DNA from: Odontesthes bonariensis
Taxonomy: Eukaryota; Chordata; Actinopteri; Atheriniformes; Atherinopsidae
Direction: 5' to 3'
DNA length: 64,000 bases
NCBI RefSeq assembly: GCF_027942865.1
Contig: NC_134526.1
Span: forward strand, 1,317,001 to 1,381,000
The notes beneath the pieces are model-generated. The model made no database searches. It saw nothing but the letters and a program-made list of their open reading frames with translations, and had not been told where the DNA came from. A program made the position numbers and the translations under genes. Below, piece by piece: positions 43,401-59,300 of the stretch. Position 1 is the first letter of the stretch. Each line of letters opens with the position of its first letter.

Positions 43401-46400
43401 TTACCGCTGTCACGTGACCTTTGGTACGATCTTACCGCATTCACGTGACCTTTGGCACGCTCTTACCGCTGTCACGTGACCTTTGGTACGATATTACCGC
43501 TGTCACGTGACCTTTGGCACGCTCTTACCGCTGTCACGTGACCTTTGGCACGCTCTTACAGCTGTCACGTGACCTTTGGCACGCTCTTACCGCTGTCACG
43601 TGACCTTTGGCACGCTCTTACCGTTGTCACGTGACCTTTGGCACGCTCTTACCGCTGTCACGTGACCTTTGGCACGCTCTTACCGCTGTCACGTGACCTT
43701 TGGCACGCTCTTACCGCTGTCACGTGACCTTTGGCACGATCTTACCGTTGTCACGTGACCTTTGGCACGATCTCACCGCTGTCACGTGACCTTTGGCACG
43801 CTCTTACCGCTGTCACGTGACCTTTGGCTCGATCTTACCGCTGTCTCATGACCTTTGGCTCGATCTTACCGCTGTCACGTGACCTTTGGCACGATCTTAC
43901 CGCTGTCACGTGACCTTTGGCACGATTTTACCGCTGACTTGTGACCTTTGGCTCGATCTTACAGCCGTCACGTGACCTTTGGCACGATCTTACCGCTGTC
44001 ACGTGACCTTTGGTACGATCTTACCGTTGTCACGTGACCTTTGGCACGATCTTACCGCTGTCACGTGACCTTTGGCAAGCTCTTACCGCTGTCACGTGAC
44101 CTTTGGTACGATCTTACAGCTGTCACATGACCTTTGGCACGATCTTACAGCTGTCACGTGACCTTTGGCACGCTCTTACAGCTGTCACGTGACCTTTGGC
44201 ACGATCTTACCGTTGTCACGTGACCTTTGGCTCGCTCTTACAACTGTCACGTGACCTTTGGCTCGCTCTTACAGCTGTCACGTGACCTTTGGCACGATCT
44301 TACCGTTGTCACGTGACCTTTGGCACGCTCTTACAGCTGTCACGTGACCTTTGGCACGATCTTACCGTTGTCACGTGACCTTTGGCACGATCTTACCGCT
44401 GTCACGTGACCTTTGGCTCGCTCTTACAGCTGTCACGTGACCTTTGGCACGATCTTACCATTGTCACGTGACCTTTGGCACGCTCTTACCGCTGTCACGT
44501 GACCTTTGGCACGCTCTTACCGCTGTCACGTGACCTTTGGCACGCTCTTACAGCTGTCACGTGACCTTTGGCACGCTCTTACCGCTGTCACGTGACCTTT
44601 GGCACGCTCTTACCGCTGTCACGTGACCTTTGGCACGCTCTTACCAATGTCACGTGACCTTTGGCACGATCTTACAGCTGTCACGTGACCTTTGGCACGA
44701 TCTTACCGCTGTCACGTGACCTTTGGCACGCTCTTACCGCTGTCTCGTGACCTTTGGCTCGATCTTACCGCTGTCTCGTGACCTTTGGCACGATCTTACA
44801 GCCGTCACGTGACCTTTGGCACGATCTTACCACTGTCACGTGACCTTTGGCACGCTCTTACCGCTGTCACGTGACCTTTGGTACGATCTTACCGCTGTCA
44901 AGTGACCTTTGGCATGCTCTTACCGCTGTCACGTGACCTTTGGCACGATCTTACCGCTGTCACATGACCTTTGGCACGATCTTACCGCTGTCACGTGACC
45001 TTTGGCAAGCTCTTACCGCTGTCACGTGACCTTTGGCATGCTCTTACCGCTGTCATGTGACCTGTGGCACGCTCTTACCGCTGTCACGTGACCTTTGGTA
45101 CGATCTTACCGCTGTCACGTGACCTTTGGCACACTCGTACCGCTGTCACGTGACCTTTGGCACGATCTTACCGCTGTCACGTGACCTTTGGCACGATCTT
45201 ACCGCTGTCACGTGACCTTTGGCGCGCTCTTACCGCTGTCACGTGACCTTTGGCACGCTCTTACCGCTGTCACGTGACCTTTGGCACGCTCTTACCGCTG
45301 TCACGTGACCTTTGGTACGATCTTACCGCATTCACGTGACCTTTGGCACGCTCTTACCGCTGTCACGTGACCTTTGGTACGATATTACCGCTGTCACGTG
45401 ACCTTTGGCACGCTCTTACCGCTGTCACGTGACCTTTGACACGCTCTTACAGCTGTCACGTGACCTTTGGCACGCCCTTACCGCTGTCACGTGACCTTTG
45501 GCACGCTCTTACCGTTGTCACGTGACCTTTGGCACGCTCTTACCGCTGTCACGTGACCTTTGGCACGCTCTTACCGCTGTCACGTGACCTTTGGCACGCT
45601 CTTACCGCTGTCACGTGACCTTTGGTACGATCTTACCGCATTCACGTGACCTTTGGCACGCTCTTACCGCTGTCACGTGACCTTTGGCACGCTCTTACCG
45701 CTGTCACGTGACCTTTGGCACGCTCTTACAGCTGTCACGTGACCTTTGGCACGCTCTTTCCGCTGTCACGTGACCTTTGGCACGCTCTTACCGTTGTCAC
45801 GTGACCTTTGGCACGCTCTTACCAATGTCACGTGACCTTTGGCACGATCTTACAGCTGTCACGTGACCTTTGGCACGATCTTACCGTTGTCACGTGACCT
45901 TTGGCACGATCTCACCGCTGTCACGTGACCTTTGGCACGCTCTTACCGCTGTCTCGTGACCTTTGGCTCGATCTTACCGCTGTCTCGTGACCTTTGGCTC
46001 GATCTTACCGCTGTCACGTGACCTTTGGCACGATCTTACCGCTGTCACGTGACCTTTGGCACGATTTTACCGCTGACTTGTGACCTTTGGCTCGATCTTA
46101 CAGCCGTCACGTGACCTTTGGCACGATCTTACCGCTGTCACGTGACCTTTGGCACGATCTTACCGTTGTCACGTGACCTTTGGCACGATCTTACCGCTGT
46201 CACATGACCTTTGGCACGATCTTACAGCTGTCACGTGACCTTTGGTACGATCTTACCGCTGTCACATGACCTTTGGCACGATCTTACAGCTGTCACGTGA
46301 CCTTTGGCACGCTCTTACAGCTGTCACGTGACCTTTGGCACGATCTTACCGTTGTCACGTGACCTTTGGCTCGCTCTTACAGCTGTCACGTGACCTTTGG

Positions 46401-49400
46401 CTCGCTCTTACAGCTGTCACGTGACCTTTGGCTCGCTCTTACAGCTGTCACGTGACCTTTGGCACGATCTTACCGTTGTCACGTGATCTTTGGCACGCTC
46501 TTACAGCTGTCACGTGACCTTTGCCACGATCTTACCGTTGTCACGTGACCTTTGGCACGATCTTACCGCTGTCACGTGACCTTTGGCTCGCTCTTACAGC
46601 TGTCACGTGACCTTTGGCACGATCTTACCATTCTCACGTGACCTTTGGCACGCTCTTACCGCTGTCACGTGACCTTTGGCATGCTCTTACCGCTCTCACG
46701 TGACCTTTGGCACGCTCTTACAGCTGTCACGTGACCTTTGGCACGCTCTTACCGCTGTCACGTGACCTTTGGCACGCTCTTACAGCTGTCACGTGACCTT
46801 TGGCACGCTCTTACCGCTGTCACGTGACCTTTGTCACGCTCTTACCGCTGTCACGTGACCTTTGGCACGCTCTTACAGCTGTCACGTGACCTTTGGCACG
46901 ATCTTACCGCTGTCACGTGACCTTTGGCACGCTCTTACCGCTGTCTCGTGACCTTTGGCTCGATCTTACCGCTGTCTCGTGACCTTTGGCACGATCTTAC
47001 AGCCGTCACGTGACCTTTGGCACGATCTTACCGCTGTCACGTGACCTTTGGCACGATCTTACCGCTGTCACGTGACCTTTGGCACGCTCTTACCGCTGTC
47101 ACGTGACCTTTGGCACGCTCTTACCGCTGTCACGTGACCTTTGGTACGATCTTACCGCTGTCACATGACCTTTGGCACGATCTTACCACTGTCACGTGAC
47201 CTTTGGCACGCTCTTACCGCTGTCACGTGACCTTTGGCATGCTCTTACCGCTGTCACGTGACCTTTGGCACGATCTTACCGCTGTCACGTGACCTTTGGC
47301 ATGCTCTTACCGCTGTCACGTGACCTTTGGCATGCTCTTACCGCTGTCATGTGACCTGTGGCACGCTCTTACCGCTGTCACGTGACCTTTGGTACGATCT
47401 TACCGCTGTCACGTGACCTTTGGCACACTCGTACCGCTGTCACGTGACCTTTGGCACGATCTCACCGCTGTCACGTGACCTTTGGCACGATCTTACCGCT
47501 GTCACGTGACCTTTGGCGCGCTCTTACCGCTGTCACGTGACCTTTGGCACGCTCTTACCGCTGTCACGTGACCTTTGGCACGCTCTTACCGCTGTCACGT
47601 GACCTTTGGTACGATCTTACCGCATTCACGTGACCTTTGGCACGCTCTTACCGCTGTCACGTGACCTTTGGTACGATATTACCGCTGTCACGTGACCTTT
47701 GGCACGCTCTTACCGCTGTCACGTGACCTTTGGCACGCTCTTACAGCTGTCACGTGACCTTTGGCACGCTCTTACCGTTGTCACGTGACCTTTGGCACGC
47801 TCTTACCGCTGTCACGTGACTTTTGGCACGCTCTTACCGCTGTCACGTGACCTTTGGTACGCTCTTACCGCTGTCACGTGACCTTTGGTACGATCTTACC
47901 GCTGTCACGTGACCTTTGGCACGCTCTTACCGCTGTCACGTGACCTTTGGCACGCTCTTACCGCTGTCACGTGACCTTTGGTACGATCTTACCGCTGTCA
48001 CATGACCTTTGGCACGATCTTACCACTGTCACGTGACCTTTGGCACGCTCTTACCGCTGTCACGTGACCTTTGGTACGATCTTACCGCTGTCAAGTGACC
48101 TTTGGCATGCTCTTACCGCTGTCACGTGACCTTTGAAACGATCTTACCGCTGTCACGTGACCTTTGGCACGCTCTTACCGCTGTCACGTGACCTTTGGCA
48201 TGCTCTTACCGCTGTCATGTGACCTGTGGCACGCTCTTACCGCTGTCACGTGACCTTTGGTACGATCTTACCGCTGTCACGTGACCTTTGGCACACTCGT
48301 ACCGCTGTCACGTGACCTTTGGCACGATCTCACCGCTGTCACGTGACCTTTGGCGCGATCTTACCGCTGTCACGTGACCTTTGGCGCGCTCTTACCGCTG
48401 TCACGTGACCTTTGGCACGCTCTTACCGCTGTCACGTGACCTTTGGCACGCTCTTACCGCTGTCACGTGACCTTTGGTACGATCTTACCGCATTCACGTG
48501 ACCTTTGGCACTCTCTTACCGCTGTCACGTGACCTTTGGTACGATATTACCGCTGTCACGTGACCTTTGGCACGCTCTTACCGCTGTCACGTGACCTTTG
48601 GCACGCTCTTACAGCTGTCACGTGACTTTTGGCACGATCTTCCCGCTGTCACGTGACCTTTGGCACGATCTTACAGCTGTCACGTGACTTTTGGCACGAT
48701 CTTACCGCTGTCACGTGACTTTTGGCACGATCTTCCCGCTGTCACGTGACCTTTGGCACGCTCTTACCGCTGTCACGTGACCTTTGGCACGCACTTACCG
48801 CTGGCACGTGACCTTTGGCACGATCTTACCGTTGTCACGTGACCTTTGGCACGCTCTTACCGCTGTCACGTGACCTTTGGCACGCTCTTACCGCTGTCAC
48901 GTGACCTTTGGCACGCTCTTACCGCTGTCACGTGACCTTTGGCACGGTCTTACCGCTGTCACGTGACCTTGGGCACGCTCTTACAGCTGTCACGTGACCT
49001 TTGGCACACTCTTACCAATGTCACGTGACCTTTGGCACGATCTTACAGCTGTCACGTGACCTTTGGCACGCTCTTACAGCTGTCACGTGACCTTTGGCAC
49101 GATCTTACCGTTGTCACGTGACCTTTGGCTCGCTCTTACAGCTGTCACGTGACCTTTGGCTCGCTCTTACAGCTGTCACGTGACCTTTGGCACGATCTTA
49201 CCGTTGTCACGTGACCTTTGGCACGCTCTTACAGCTGTCACGTGACCTTTGGCACGATCTTACCGTTGTCACGTGACCTTTGGCACGATCTTACCGCTGT
49301 CACGTGACCTTTGGCTCGCTCTTACAGCTGTCACGTGACCTTTGGCACGATCTTACCATTGTCACGTGACCTTTGGCACGCTCTTACCGCTGTCACGTGA

Positions 49401-52400
49401 CCTTTGGCACGCTCTTACAGCTGTCACGTGACCTTTGGCACGCTCTTACCGCTGTCACGTGACCTTTGGCACGCTCTTACAGCTGTCACGTGACCTTTGG
49501 CACGATCTTACCATTGTCACGTGACCTTTGGCACGCTCTTACCGCTGTCACGTGACCTTTGGCACGCTCTTACCGCTGTCACGTGACCTTTGGCACGCTC
49601 TTACAGCTGTCACGTGACCTTTGGCACGCTCTTACCGCTGTCACGTGACCTTTGGCACGCTCTTACCGCTGTCACGTGACCTTTGGTACGATCTTACCGC
49701 TGTCACGTGACATTTGGCACGCTCTTACCGCTGTCACGTGACCTTTGGCATGCTCTTACCGCTGTCACGTGACCTTTGGCATGCTCTTACCGCTGTCATG
49801 TGACCTGTGGCACGCTCTTACCGCTGTCACGTGACCTTTGGTACGATCTTACCGCTGTCACGTGACCTTTGGCACACTCGTACCGCTGTCACGTGACCTT
49901 TGGCACGATCTTACCGCTGTCACGTGACCTTTGGCGCGATCTTACCGCTGTCACGTGACCTTTGGCGCGCTCTTACCGCTGTCACGTGACCTTTGGCACG
50001 CTCTTACCGCTGTCACGTGACCTTTGGCACGCTCTTACCGCTGTCACGTGACCTTTGGTACGATCTTACCGCATTCACGTGACCTTTGGCACGCTCTTAC
50101 CGCTGTCACGTGACCTTTGGTACGATATTACCGCTGTCACGTGACCTTTGGCACGCTCTTACCGCTGTCACGTGACCTTTGGCACGCTCTTACAGCTGTC
50201 ACGTGACCTTTGGCACGCTCTTACCGCTGTCACGTGACCTTTGGCACGCTCTTACCGTTGTCACGTGACCTTTGGCACGCTCTTACCGCTGTCACGTGAC
50301 CTTTGGCACGCTCTTACCGCTGTCACGTGACCTTTGGCACGCTCTTACCGCTGTCACGTGACCTTTGGTACGATCTTACCGCGTTCACGTGACCTTTGGC
50401 ACGCTCTTACCGCTCTCACGTGACCTTTGGTACGATCTTACCGCATTCACGTGACCTTTGGCACGCTCTTACCGCTGTCACGTGACCTTTGGCACGCTCT
50501 TACCGCTGTCACGTGACCTTTGGCACGCTCTTACAGCTGTCACGTGACCTTTGGCACGCTCTTACCGCTGTCACGTGACCTTTGGCACGCTCTTACCGTT
50601 GTCACGTGACCTTTGACACGCTCTTACCAATGTCACGTGACCTTTGGCACGATCTTACAGCTGTCACGTGACCTTTGGCACGATCTTACCGTTGTCACGT
50701 GACCTTTGGCACGATCTCACCGCTGTCACGTGACCTTTGGCACGCTCTTACCGCTGTCACGTGACCTTTGGCTCGATCTTACCGCTGTCTCGTGACCTTT
50801 GGCTCGATCTTACCGCTGTCACGTGACCTTTGGCACGATCTTACCGCTGTCACGTGACCTTTGGCACGATTTTACCGCTGACTTGTGACCTTTGGCTCGA
50901 TCTTACAGCCGTCACGTGACCTTTGGCACGATATTACCGCTGTCACGTGACCTTTGGCACGATCTTACCGTTGTCACGTGACCTTTGGCACGATCTTACC
51001 GCTGTCACGTGACCTTTGGCACGCTCTTACCGCTGTCACGTGACCTTTGGTACGATCTTACAGCTGTCACATGACCTTTGGCACGATCTTACAGCTGTCA
51101 CGTGACCTTTGGCACGCTCTTACAGCTGTCACGTGACCTTTGGCACGATCTTACCGTTGTCACGTGACCTTTGGCTCGCTCTTACAACTGTCACGTGACC
51201 TTTGGCTCGCTCTTACAGCTGTCACGTGACCTTTGGCACGATCTTACCGTTGTCACGTGACCTTTGGCACGCTCTTACAGCTGTCACGTGACCTTTGGCA
51301 CGATCTTACCGTTGTCACGTGACCTTTGGCACGATCTTACCGCTGTCACGTGACCTTTGGCTCGCTCTTACAGCTGTCACGTGACCTTTGGCACGATCTT
51401 ACCATTGTCACGTGACCTTTGGCACGCTCTTACCGCTGTCACGTGACCTTTGGCACGCTCTTACAGCTGTCACGTGACCTTTGGCACGCTCTTACCGCTG
51501 TCACGTGACCTTTGGCACGCTCTTACAGCTGTCACGTGACCTTTGGCACGCTCTTACCGCTGTCACGTGACCTTTGGCACGCTCTTACCGCTGTCACGTG
51601 ACCTTTGGCACGCTCTTACCAATGTCACGTGACCTTTGGCACGATCTTACAGCTGTCACGTGACCTTTGGCACGATCTTACCGCTGTCACGTGACCTTTG
51701 GCACGCTCTTACCGCTGTCTCGTGACCTTTGGCTCGATCTTACCGCTGTCTCGTGACCTTTGGCACGATCTTACAGCCGTCACGTGACCTTTGGCACGAT
51801 CTTACCGCTGTCACGTGACCTTTGGCACGCTCTTACCGCTGTCACGTGACCTTTGGTACGATCTTACCGCTGTCAAGTGACCTTTGGCATGCTCTTACCG
51901 CTGTCACGTGACCTTTGGCACGATCTTACCGCTGTCACATGACCTTTGGCACGATCTTACCGCTGTCACGTGACCTTTGGCAAGCTCTTACCGCTGTCAC
52001 GTGACCTTTGGCATGCTCTTACCGCTGTCATGTGACCTGTGGCACGCTCTTACCGCTGTCACGTGACCTTTGGTACGATCTTACCGCTGTCACGTGACCT
52101 TTGGCACACTCGTACCGCTGTCACGTGACCTTTGGCACGATCTTACCGCTGTCACGTGACCTTTGGCGCGATCTTACCGCTGTCACGTGACCTTTGGCGC
52201 GCTCTTACCGCTGTCACGTGACCTTTGGCACGCTCTTACCGCTGTCACGTGACCTTTGGCACGCTCTTACCGCTGTCACGTGACCTTTGGTACGATCTTA
52301 CCGCATTCACGTGACCTTTGGCACGCTCTTACCGCTGTCACGTGACCTTTGGTACGATATTACCGCTGTCACGTGACCTTTGGCACGCTCTTACCGCTGT

Positions 52401-53356
52401 CACGTGACCTTTGGCACGCTCTTACCGCTGTCACGTGACCTTTGGCACGCTCTTACAGCTGTCACGTGACCTTTGGCACGCTCTTACAGCTGTCACGTGA
52501 CCTTTGGCACGCTCTTACCGCTGTCACGTGACCTTTGGCACGCTCTTACAGCTGTCACGTGACCTTTGGCACGCTCTTACCGCTGTCACGTGACCTTTGG
52601 CACGCTCTTACCGCTGTCACGTGACCTTTGGTACGATCTTACCGCTGTCACGTGACCTTTGGCACGCTCTTACCGCTGTCACGTGACCTTTGGCATGCTC
52701 TTACCGCTGTCACGTGACCTTTGGCATGCTCTTACCGCTGTCATGTGACCTGTGGCAAAGCTCTTACCGCTGTCACGTGACCTTTGGTACGATCTTACCG
52801 CTGTCACGTGACCTTTGGCACACTCGTACCGCTGTCACGTGACCTTTGGCACGATCTTACCGCTGTCACGTGACCTTTGGCGCGATCTTACCGCTGTCAC
52901 GTGACCTTTGGCGCGCTCTTACCGCTGTCACGTGACCTTTGGCACGCTCTTACCGCTGTCACGTGACCTTTGGCACGCTCTTACCGCTGTCACGTGACCT
53001 TTGGTACGATCTTACCGCATTCACGTGACCTTTGGCACGCTCTTACCGCTGTCACGTGACCTTTGGTACGATATTACCGCTGTCACGTGACCTTTGGCAC
53101 GCTCTTACCGCTGTCACGTGACCTTTGGCACGCTCTTACAGCTGTCACGTGACCTTTGGCACGCTCTTACCGCTGTCACGTGACCTTTGGCACGCTCTTA
53201 CCGTTGTCACGTGACCTTTGGCACGCTCTTACCGCTGTCACGTGACCTTTGGCACGCTCTTACCGCTGTCACGTGACCTTTGGCACGCTCTTACCGCTGT
53301 CACGTGACCTTTGGTACGATCTTACCGCATTCACGTGACCTTTGGCACGCTCTTAC

Positions 53357-56300
53357 CGCTCTCACGTGACCTTTGGTACGATCTTACCGCATTCACGTGA
53401 CCTTTGGCACGCTCTTACCGCTGTCACGTGACCTTTGGCACGCTCTTACCGCTGTCACGTGACCTTTGGCACGCTCTTACAGCTGTCACGTGACCTTTGG
53501 CACGCTCTTACCGCTGTCACGTGACCTTTGGCACGCTCTTACCGTTGTCACGTGACCTTTGACACGCTCTTACCAATGTCACGTGACCTTTGGCACGATC
53601 TTACAGCTGTCACGTGACCTTTGGCACGATCTTACCGTTGTCACGTGACCTTTGGCACGATCTCACCGCTGTCACGTGACCTTTGGCACGCTCTTACCGC
53701 TGTCACGTGACCTTTGGCTCGATCTTACCGCTGTCTCGTGACCTTTGGCTCGATCTTACCGCTGTCACGTGACCTTTGGCACGATCTTACCGCTGTCACG
53801 TGACCTTTGGCACGATTTTACCGCTGACTTGTGACCTTTGGCTCGATCTTACAGCCGTCACGTGACCTTTGGCACGATCTTACCGCTGTCACGTGACCTT
53901 TGGCACGATCTTACCGTTGTCACGTGACCTTTGGCACGATCTTACCGCTGTCACGTGACCTTTGGCACGCTCTTACCGCTGTCACGTGACCTTTGGTACG
54001 ATCTTACAGCTGTCACATGACCTTTGGCACGATCTTACAGCTGTCACGTGACCTTTGGCACGCTCTTACAGCTGTCACGTGACCTTTGGCACGATCTTAC
54101 CGTTGTCACGTGACCTTTGGCTCGCTCTTACAACTGTCACGTGACCTTTGGCTCGCTCTTACAGCTGTCACGTGACCTTTGGCACGATCTTACCGTTGTC
54201 ACGTGACCTTTGGCACGCTCTTACAGCTGTCACGTGACCTTTGGCACGATCTTACCGTTGTCACGTGACCTTTGGCACGATCTTACCGCTGTCACGTGAC
54301 CTTTGGCTCGCTCTTACAGCTGTCACGTGACCTTTGGCACGATCTTACCATTGTCACGTGACCTTTGGCACGCTCTTACCGCTGTCACGTGACCTTTGGC
54401 ACGCTCTTACCGCTGTCACGTGACCTTTGGCACGCTCTTACAGCTGTCACGTGACCTTTGGCACGCTCTTACCGCTGTCACGTGACCTTTGGCACGCTCT
54501 TACAGCTGTCACGTGACCTTTGGCACGCTCTTACCGCTGTCACGTGACCTTTGGCACGCTCTTACCGCTGTCACGTGACCTTTGGCACGCTCTTACCAAT
54601 GTCACGTGACCTTTGGCACGATCTTACAGCTGTCACGTGACCTTTGGCACGATCTTACCGCTGTCACGTGACCTTTGGCACGCTCTTACCGCTGTCTCGT
54701 GACCTTTGGCTCGATCTTACCGCTGTCTCGTGACCTTTGGCACGATCTTACAGCCGTCACGTGACCTTTGGCACGATCTTACCACTGTCACGTGACCTTT
54801 GGCACGCTCTTACCGCTGTCACGTGACCTTTGGTACGATCTTACCGCTGTCAAGTGACCTTTGGCATGCTCTTACCGCTGTCACGTGACCTTTGGCACGA
54901 TCTTACCGCTGTCACATGACCTTTGGCACGATCTTACCGCTGTCACGTGACCTTTGGCAAGCTCTTACCGCTGTCACGTGACCTTTGGCATGCTCTTACC
55001 GCTGTCATGTGACCTGTGGCACGCTCTTACCGCTGTCACGTGACCTTTGGTACGATCTTACCGCTGTCACGTGACCTTTGGCACACTCGTACCGCTGTCA
55101 CGTGACCTTTGGCACGATCTTACCGCTGTCACGTGACCTTTGGCGCGATCTTACCGCTGTCACGTGACCTTTGGCGCGCTCTTACCGCTGTCACGTGACC
55201 TTTGGCACGCTCTTACCGCTGTCACGTGACCTTTGGCACGCTCTTACCGCTGTCACGTGACCTTTGGTACGATCTTACCGCATTCACGTGACCTTTGGCA
55301 CGCTCTTACCGCTGTCACGTGACCTTTGGTACGATATTACCGCTGTCACGTGACCTTTGGCACGCTCTTACCGCTGTCACGTGACCTTTGACACGCTCTT
55401 ACAGCTGTCACGTGACCTTTGGCACGCTCTTACCGCTGTCACGTGACCTTTGGCACGCTCTTACCGTTGTCACGTGACCTTTGGCACGCTCTTACCGCTG
55501 TCACGTGACCTTTGGCACGCTCTTACCGCTGTCACGTGACCTTTGGCACGCTCTTACCGCTGTCACGTGACCTTTGGTACGATCTTACCGCATTCACGTG
55601 ACCTTTGGCACGCTCTTACCGCTGTCACGTGACCTTTGGCACGCTCTTACCGCTGTCACGTGACCTTTGGCACGCTCTTACAGCTTTCACGTGACCTTTG
55701 GCACGCTCTTACCGCTGTCACGTGACCTTTGGCACGCTCTTACCGTTGTCACGTGACCTTTGGCACGCTCTTACCAATGTCACGTGACCTTTGGCACGAT
55801 CTTACAGCTGTCACGTGACCTTTGGCACGATCTTACCGTTGTCACGTGACCTTTGGCACGATCTCACCGCTGTCACGTGACCTTTGGCACGCTCTTACCG
55901 CTGTCTCGTGACCTTTGGCTCGATCTTACCGCTGTCTCGTGACCTTTGGCTCGATCTTACCGCTGTCACGTGACCTTTGGCACGATCTTACCGCTGTCAC
56001 GTGACCTTTGGCACGATTTTACCGCTGACTTGTGACCTTTGGCTCGATCTTACAGCCGTCACGTGACCTTTGGCACGATCTTACCGCTGTCACGTGACCT
56101 TTGGCACGATCTTACCGTTGTCACGTGACCTTTGGCACGATCTTACCGCTGTCACGTGACCTTTGGCACGCTCTTACCGCTGTCACGTGACCTTTGGTAC
56201 GATCTTACCGCTGTCACATGACCTTTGGCACGATCTTACAGCTGTCACGTGACCTTTGGCACGCTCTTACAGCTGTCACGTGACCTTTGGCACGATCTTA

Positions 56301-59300
56301 CCGTTGTCACGTGACCTTTGGCTCGCTCTTACAGCTGTCACGTGACCTTTGGCTCGCTCTTACAGCTGTCACGTGACCTTTGGCTCGCTCTTACAGCTGT
56401 CACGTGACCTTTGGCACGATCTTACCGTTGTCACGTGATCTTTGGCACGCTCTTACAGCTGTCACGTGACCTTTGGCACGATCTTACCGTTGTCACGTGA
56501 CCTTTGGCACGATCTTACCGCTGTCACGTGACCTTTGGCTCGCTCTTACAGCTGTCACGTGACCTTTGGCACGATCTTACCATTGTCACGTGACCTTTGG
56601 CACGCTCTTACCATTGTCACGTGACCTTTGGCATGCTCTTACCGCTCTCACGTGACCTTTGGCACGCTCTTACAGCTGTCACGTGACCTTTGGCACGCTC
56701 TTACCGCTGTCACGTGACCTTTGGCACGCTCTTACAGCTGTCACGTGACCTTTGGCACGCTCTTACCGCTGTCACGTGACCTTTGGCACACTCTTACCGC
56801 TGTCACGTGACCTTTGGCACGCTCTTACCAATGTCACGTGACCTTTGGCACGATCTTACAGCTGTCACGTGACCTTTGGCACGATCTTACCGCTGTCACG
56901 TGACCTTTGGCACGCTCTTACCGCTGTCTCGTGACCTTTGGCTCGATCTTACCGCTGTCTCGTGACCTTTGGCACGCTCTTACCGCTGTCACGTGACCTT
57001 TGGCACGATCTTACCGCTGTCACGTGACCTTTGGCACGCTCTTACCGCTGTCACGTGACCTTTGGCACGCTCTTACCGCTGTCACGTGACCTTTGGCACG
57101 CTCTTACCGCTGTCACGTGACCTTTGGTACGATCTTACAGCTGTCACGTGACCTTTGGCACGATCTTACCGCTGTCACGTGACCTTTGGCACGCTCTTAC
57201 CGCTGTCTCGTGACCTTTGGCTCGATCTTACCGCTGTCTCGTGACCTTTGGCACGCTCTTACCGCTGTCACGTGACCTTTGGCACGCTCTTACCGCTGTC
57301 ACGTGACCTTTGGCACGCTCTTACCGCTGTCACGTGACCTTTGGCACGCTCTTACCGCTGTCACGTGACCTTTGGCACGCTCTTACCGCTGTCACGTGAC
57401 CTTTGGTACGATCTTACCGCTGTCACATGACCTTTGGCACGATCTTACCACTGTCACGTGACCTTTGGCACGCTCTTACCGCTGTCACGTGACCTTTGGT
57501 ACGATCTTACCGCTGTCAAGTGACCTTTGGCATGCTCTTACCGCTGTCACGTGACCTTTGGCACGATCTTACCGCTGTCACGTGACCTTTGGCATGCTCT
57601 TACCGCTGTCACGTGACCTTTGGCATGCTCTTACCGCTGTCATGTGACCTGTGGCACGCTCTTACCGCTGTCACGTGACCTTTGGTACGATCTTACCGCT
57701 GTCACGTGACCTTTGGCACACTCGTACCGCTCTCACGTGACCTTTGGTACGATCTTACCGCATTCACGTGACCTTTGGCACGCTCTTACCGCTGTCACGT
57801 GACCTTTGGCACGCTCTTACCGCTGTCACGTGACCTTTGGCACGCTCTTACAGCTGTCACGTGACCTTTGGCACGCTCTTACCGCTGTCACGTGACCTTT
57901 GGCACGCTCTTACCGTTGTCACGTGACCTTTGACACGCTCTTACCAATGTCACGTGACCTTTGGCACGATCTTACAGCTGTCACGTGACCTTTGGCACGA
58001 TCTTACCGTTGTCACGTGACCTTTGGCACGATCTCACCGCTGTCACGTGACCTTTGGCACGCTCTTACCGCTGTCACGTGACCTTTGGCTCGATCTTACC
58101 GCTGTCTCGTGACCTTTGGCTCGATCTTACCGCTGTCACGTGACCTTTGGCACGATCTTACCGCTGTCACGTGACCTTTGGCACGATTTTACCGCTGACT
58201 TGTGACCTTTGGCTCGATCTTACAGCCGTCACGTGACCTTTGGCACGATCTTACCGCTGTCACGTGACCTTTGGCACGATCTTACCGTTGTCACGTGACC
58301 TTTGGCACGATCTTACCGCTGTCACGTGACCTTTGGCACGCTCTTACCGCTGTCACGTGACCTTTGGTACGATCTTACAGCTGTCACATGACCTTTGGCA
58401 CGATCTTACAGCTGTCACGTGACCTTTGGCACGCTCTTACAGCTGTCACGTGACCTTTGGCACGATCTTACCGTTGTCACGTGACCTTTGGCTCGCTCTT
58501 ACAACTGTCACGTGACCTTTGGCTCGCTCTTACAGCTGTCACGTGACCTTTGGCACGATCTTACCGTTGTCACGTGACCTTTGGCACGCTCTTACAGCTG
58601 TCACGTGACCTTTGGCACGATCTTACCGTTGTCACGTGACCTTTGGCACGATCTTACCGCTGTCACGTGACCTTTGGCTCGCTCTTACAGCTGTCACGTG
58701 ACCTTTGGCACGATCTTACCATTGTCACGTGACCTTTGGCACGCTCTTACCGCTGTCACGTGACCTTTGGCACGCTCTTACCGCTGTCACGTGACCTTTG
58801 GCACGCTCTTACAGCTGTCACGTGACCTTTGGCACGCTCTTACCGCTGTCACGTGACCTTTGGCACGCTCTTACAGCTGTCACGTGACCTTTGGCACGCT
58901 CTTACCGCTGTCACGTGACCTTTGGCACGCTCTTACCGCTGTCACGTGACCTTTGGCACGCTCTTACCAATGTCACGTGACCTTTGGCACGATCTTACAG
59001 CTGTCACGTGACCTTTGGCACGATCTTACCGCTGTCACGTGACCTTTGGCACGCTCTTACCGCTGTCTCGTGACCTTTGGCTCGATCTTACCGCTGTCTC
59101 GTGACCTTTGGCACGATCTTACAGCCGTCACGTGACCTTTGGCACGATCTTACCACTGTCACGTGACCTTTGGCACGCTCTTACCGCTGTCACGTGACCT
59201 TTGGTACGATCTTACCGCTGTCAAGTGACCTTTGGCATGCTCTTACCGCTGTCACGTGACCTTTGGCACGATCTTACCGCTGTCACATGACCTTTGGCAC

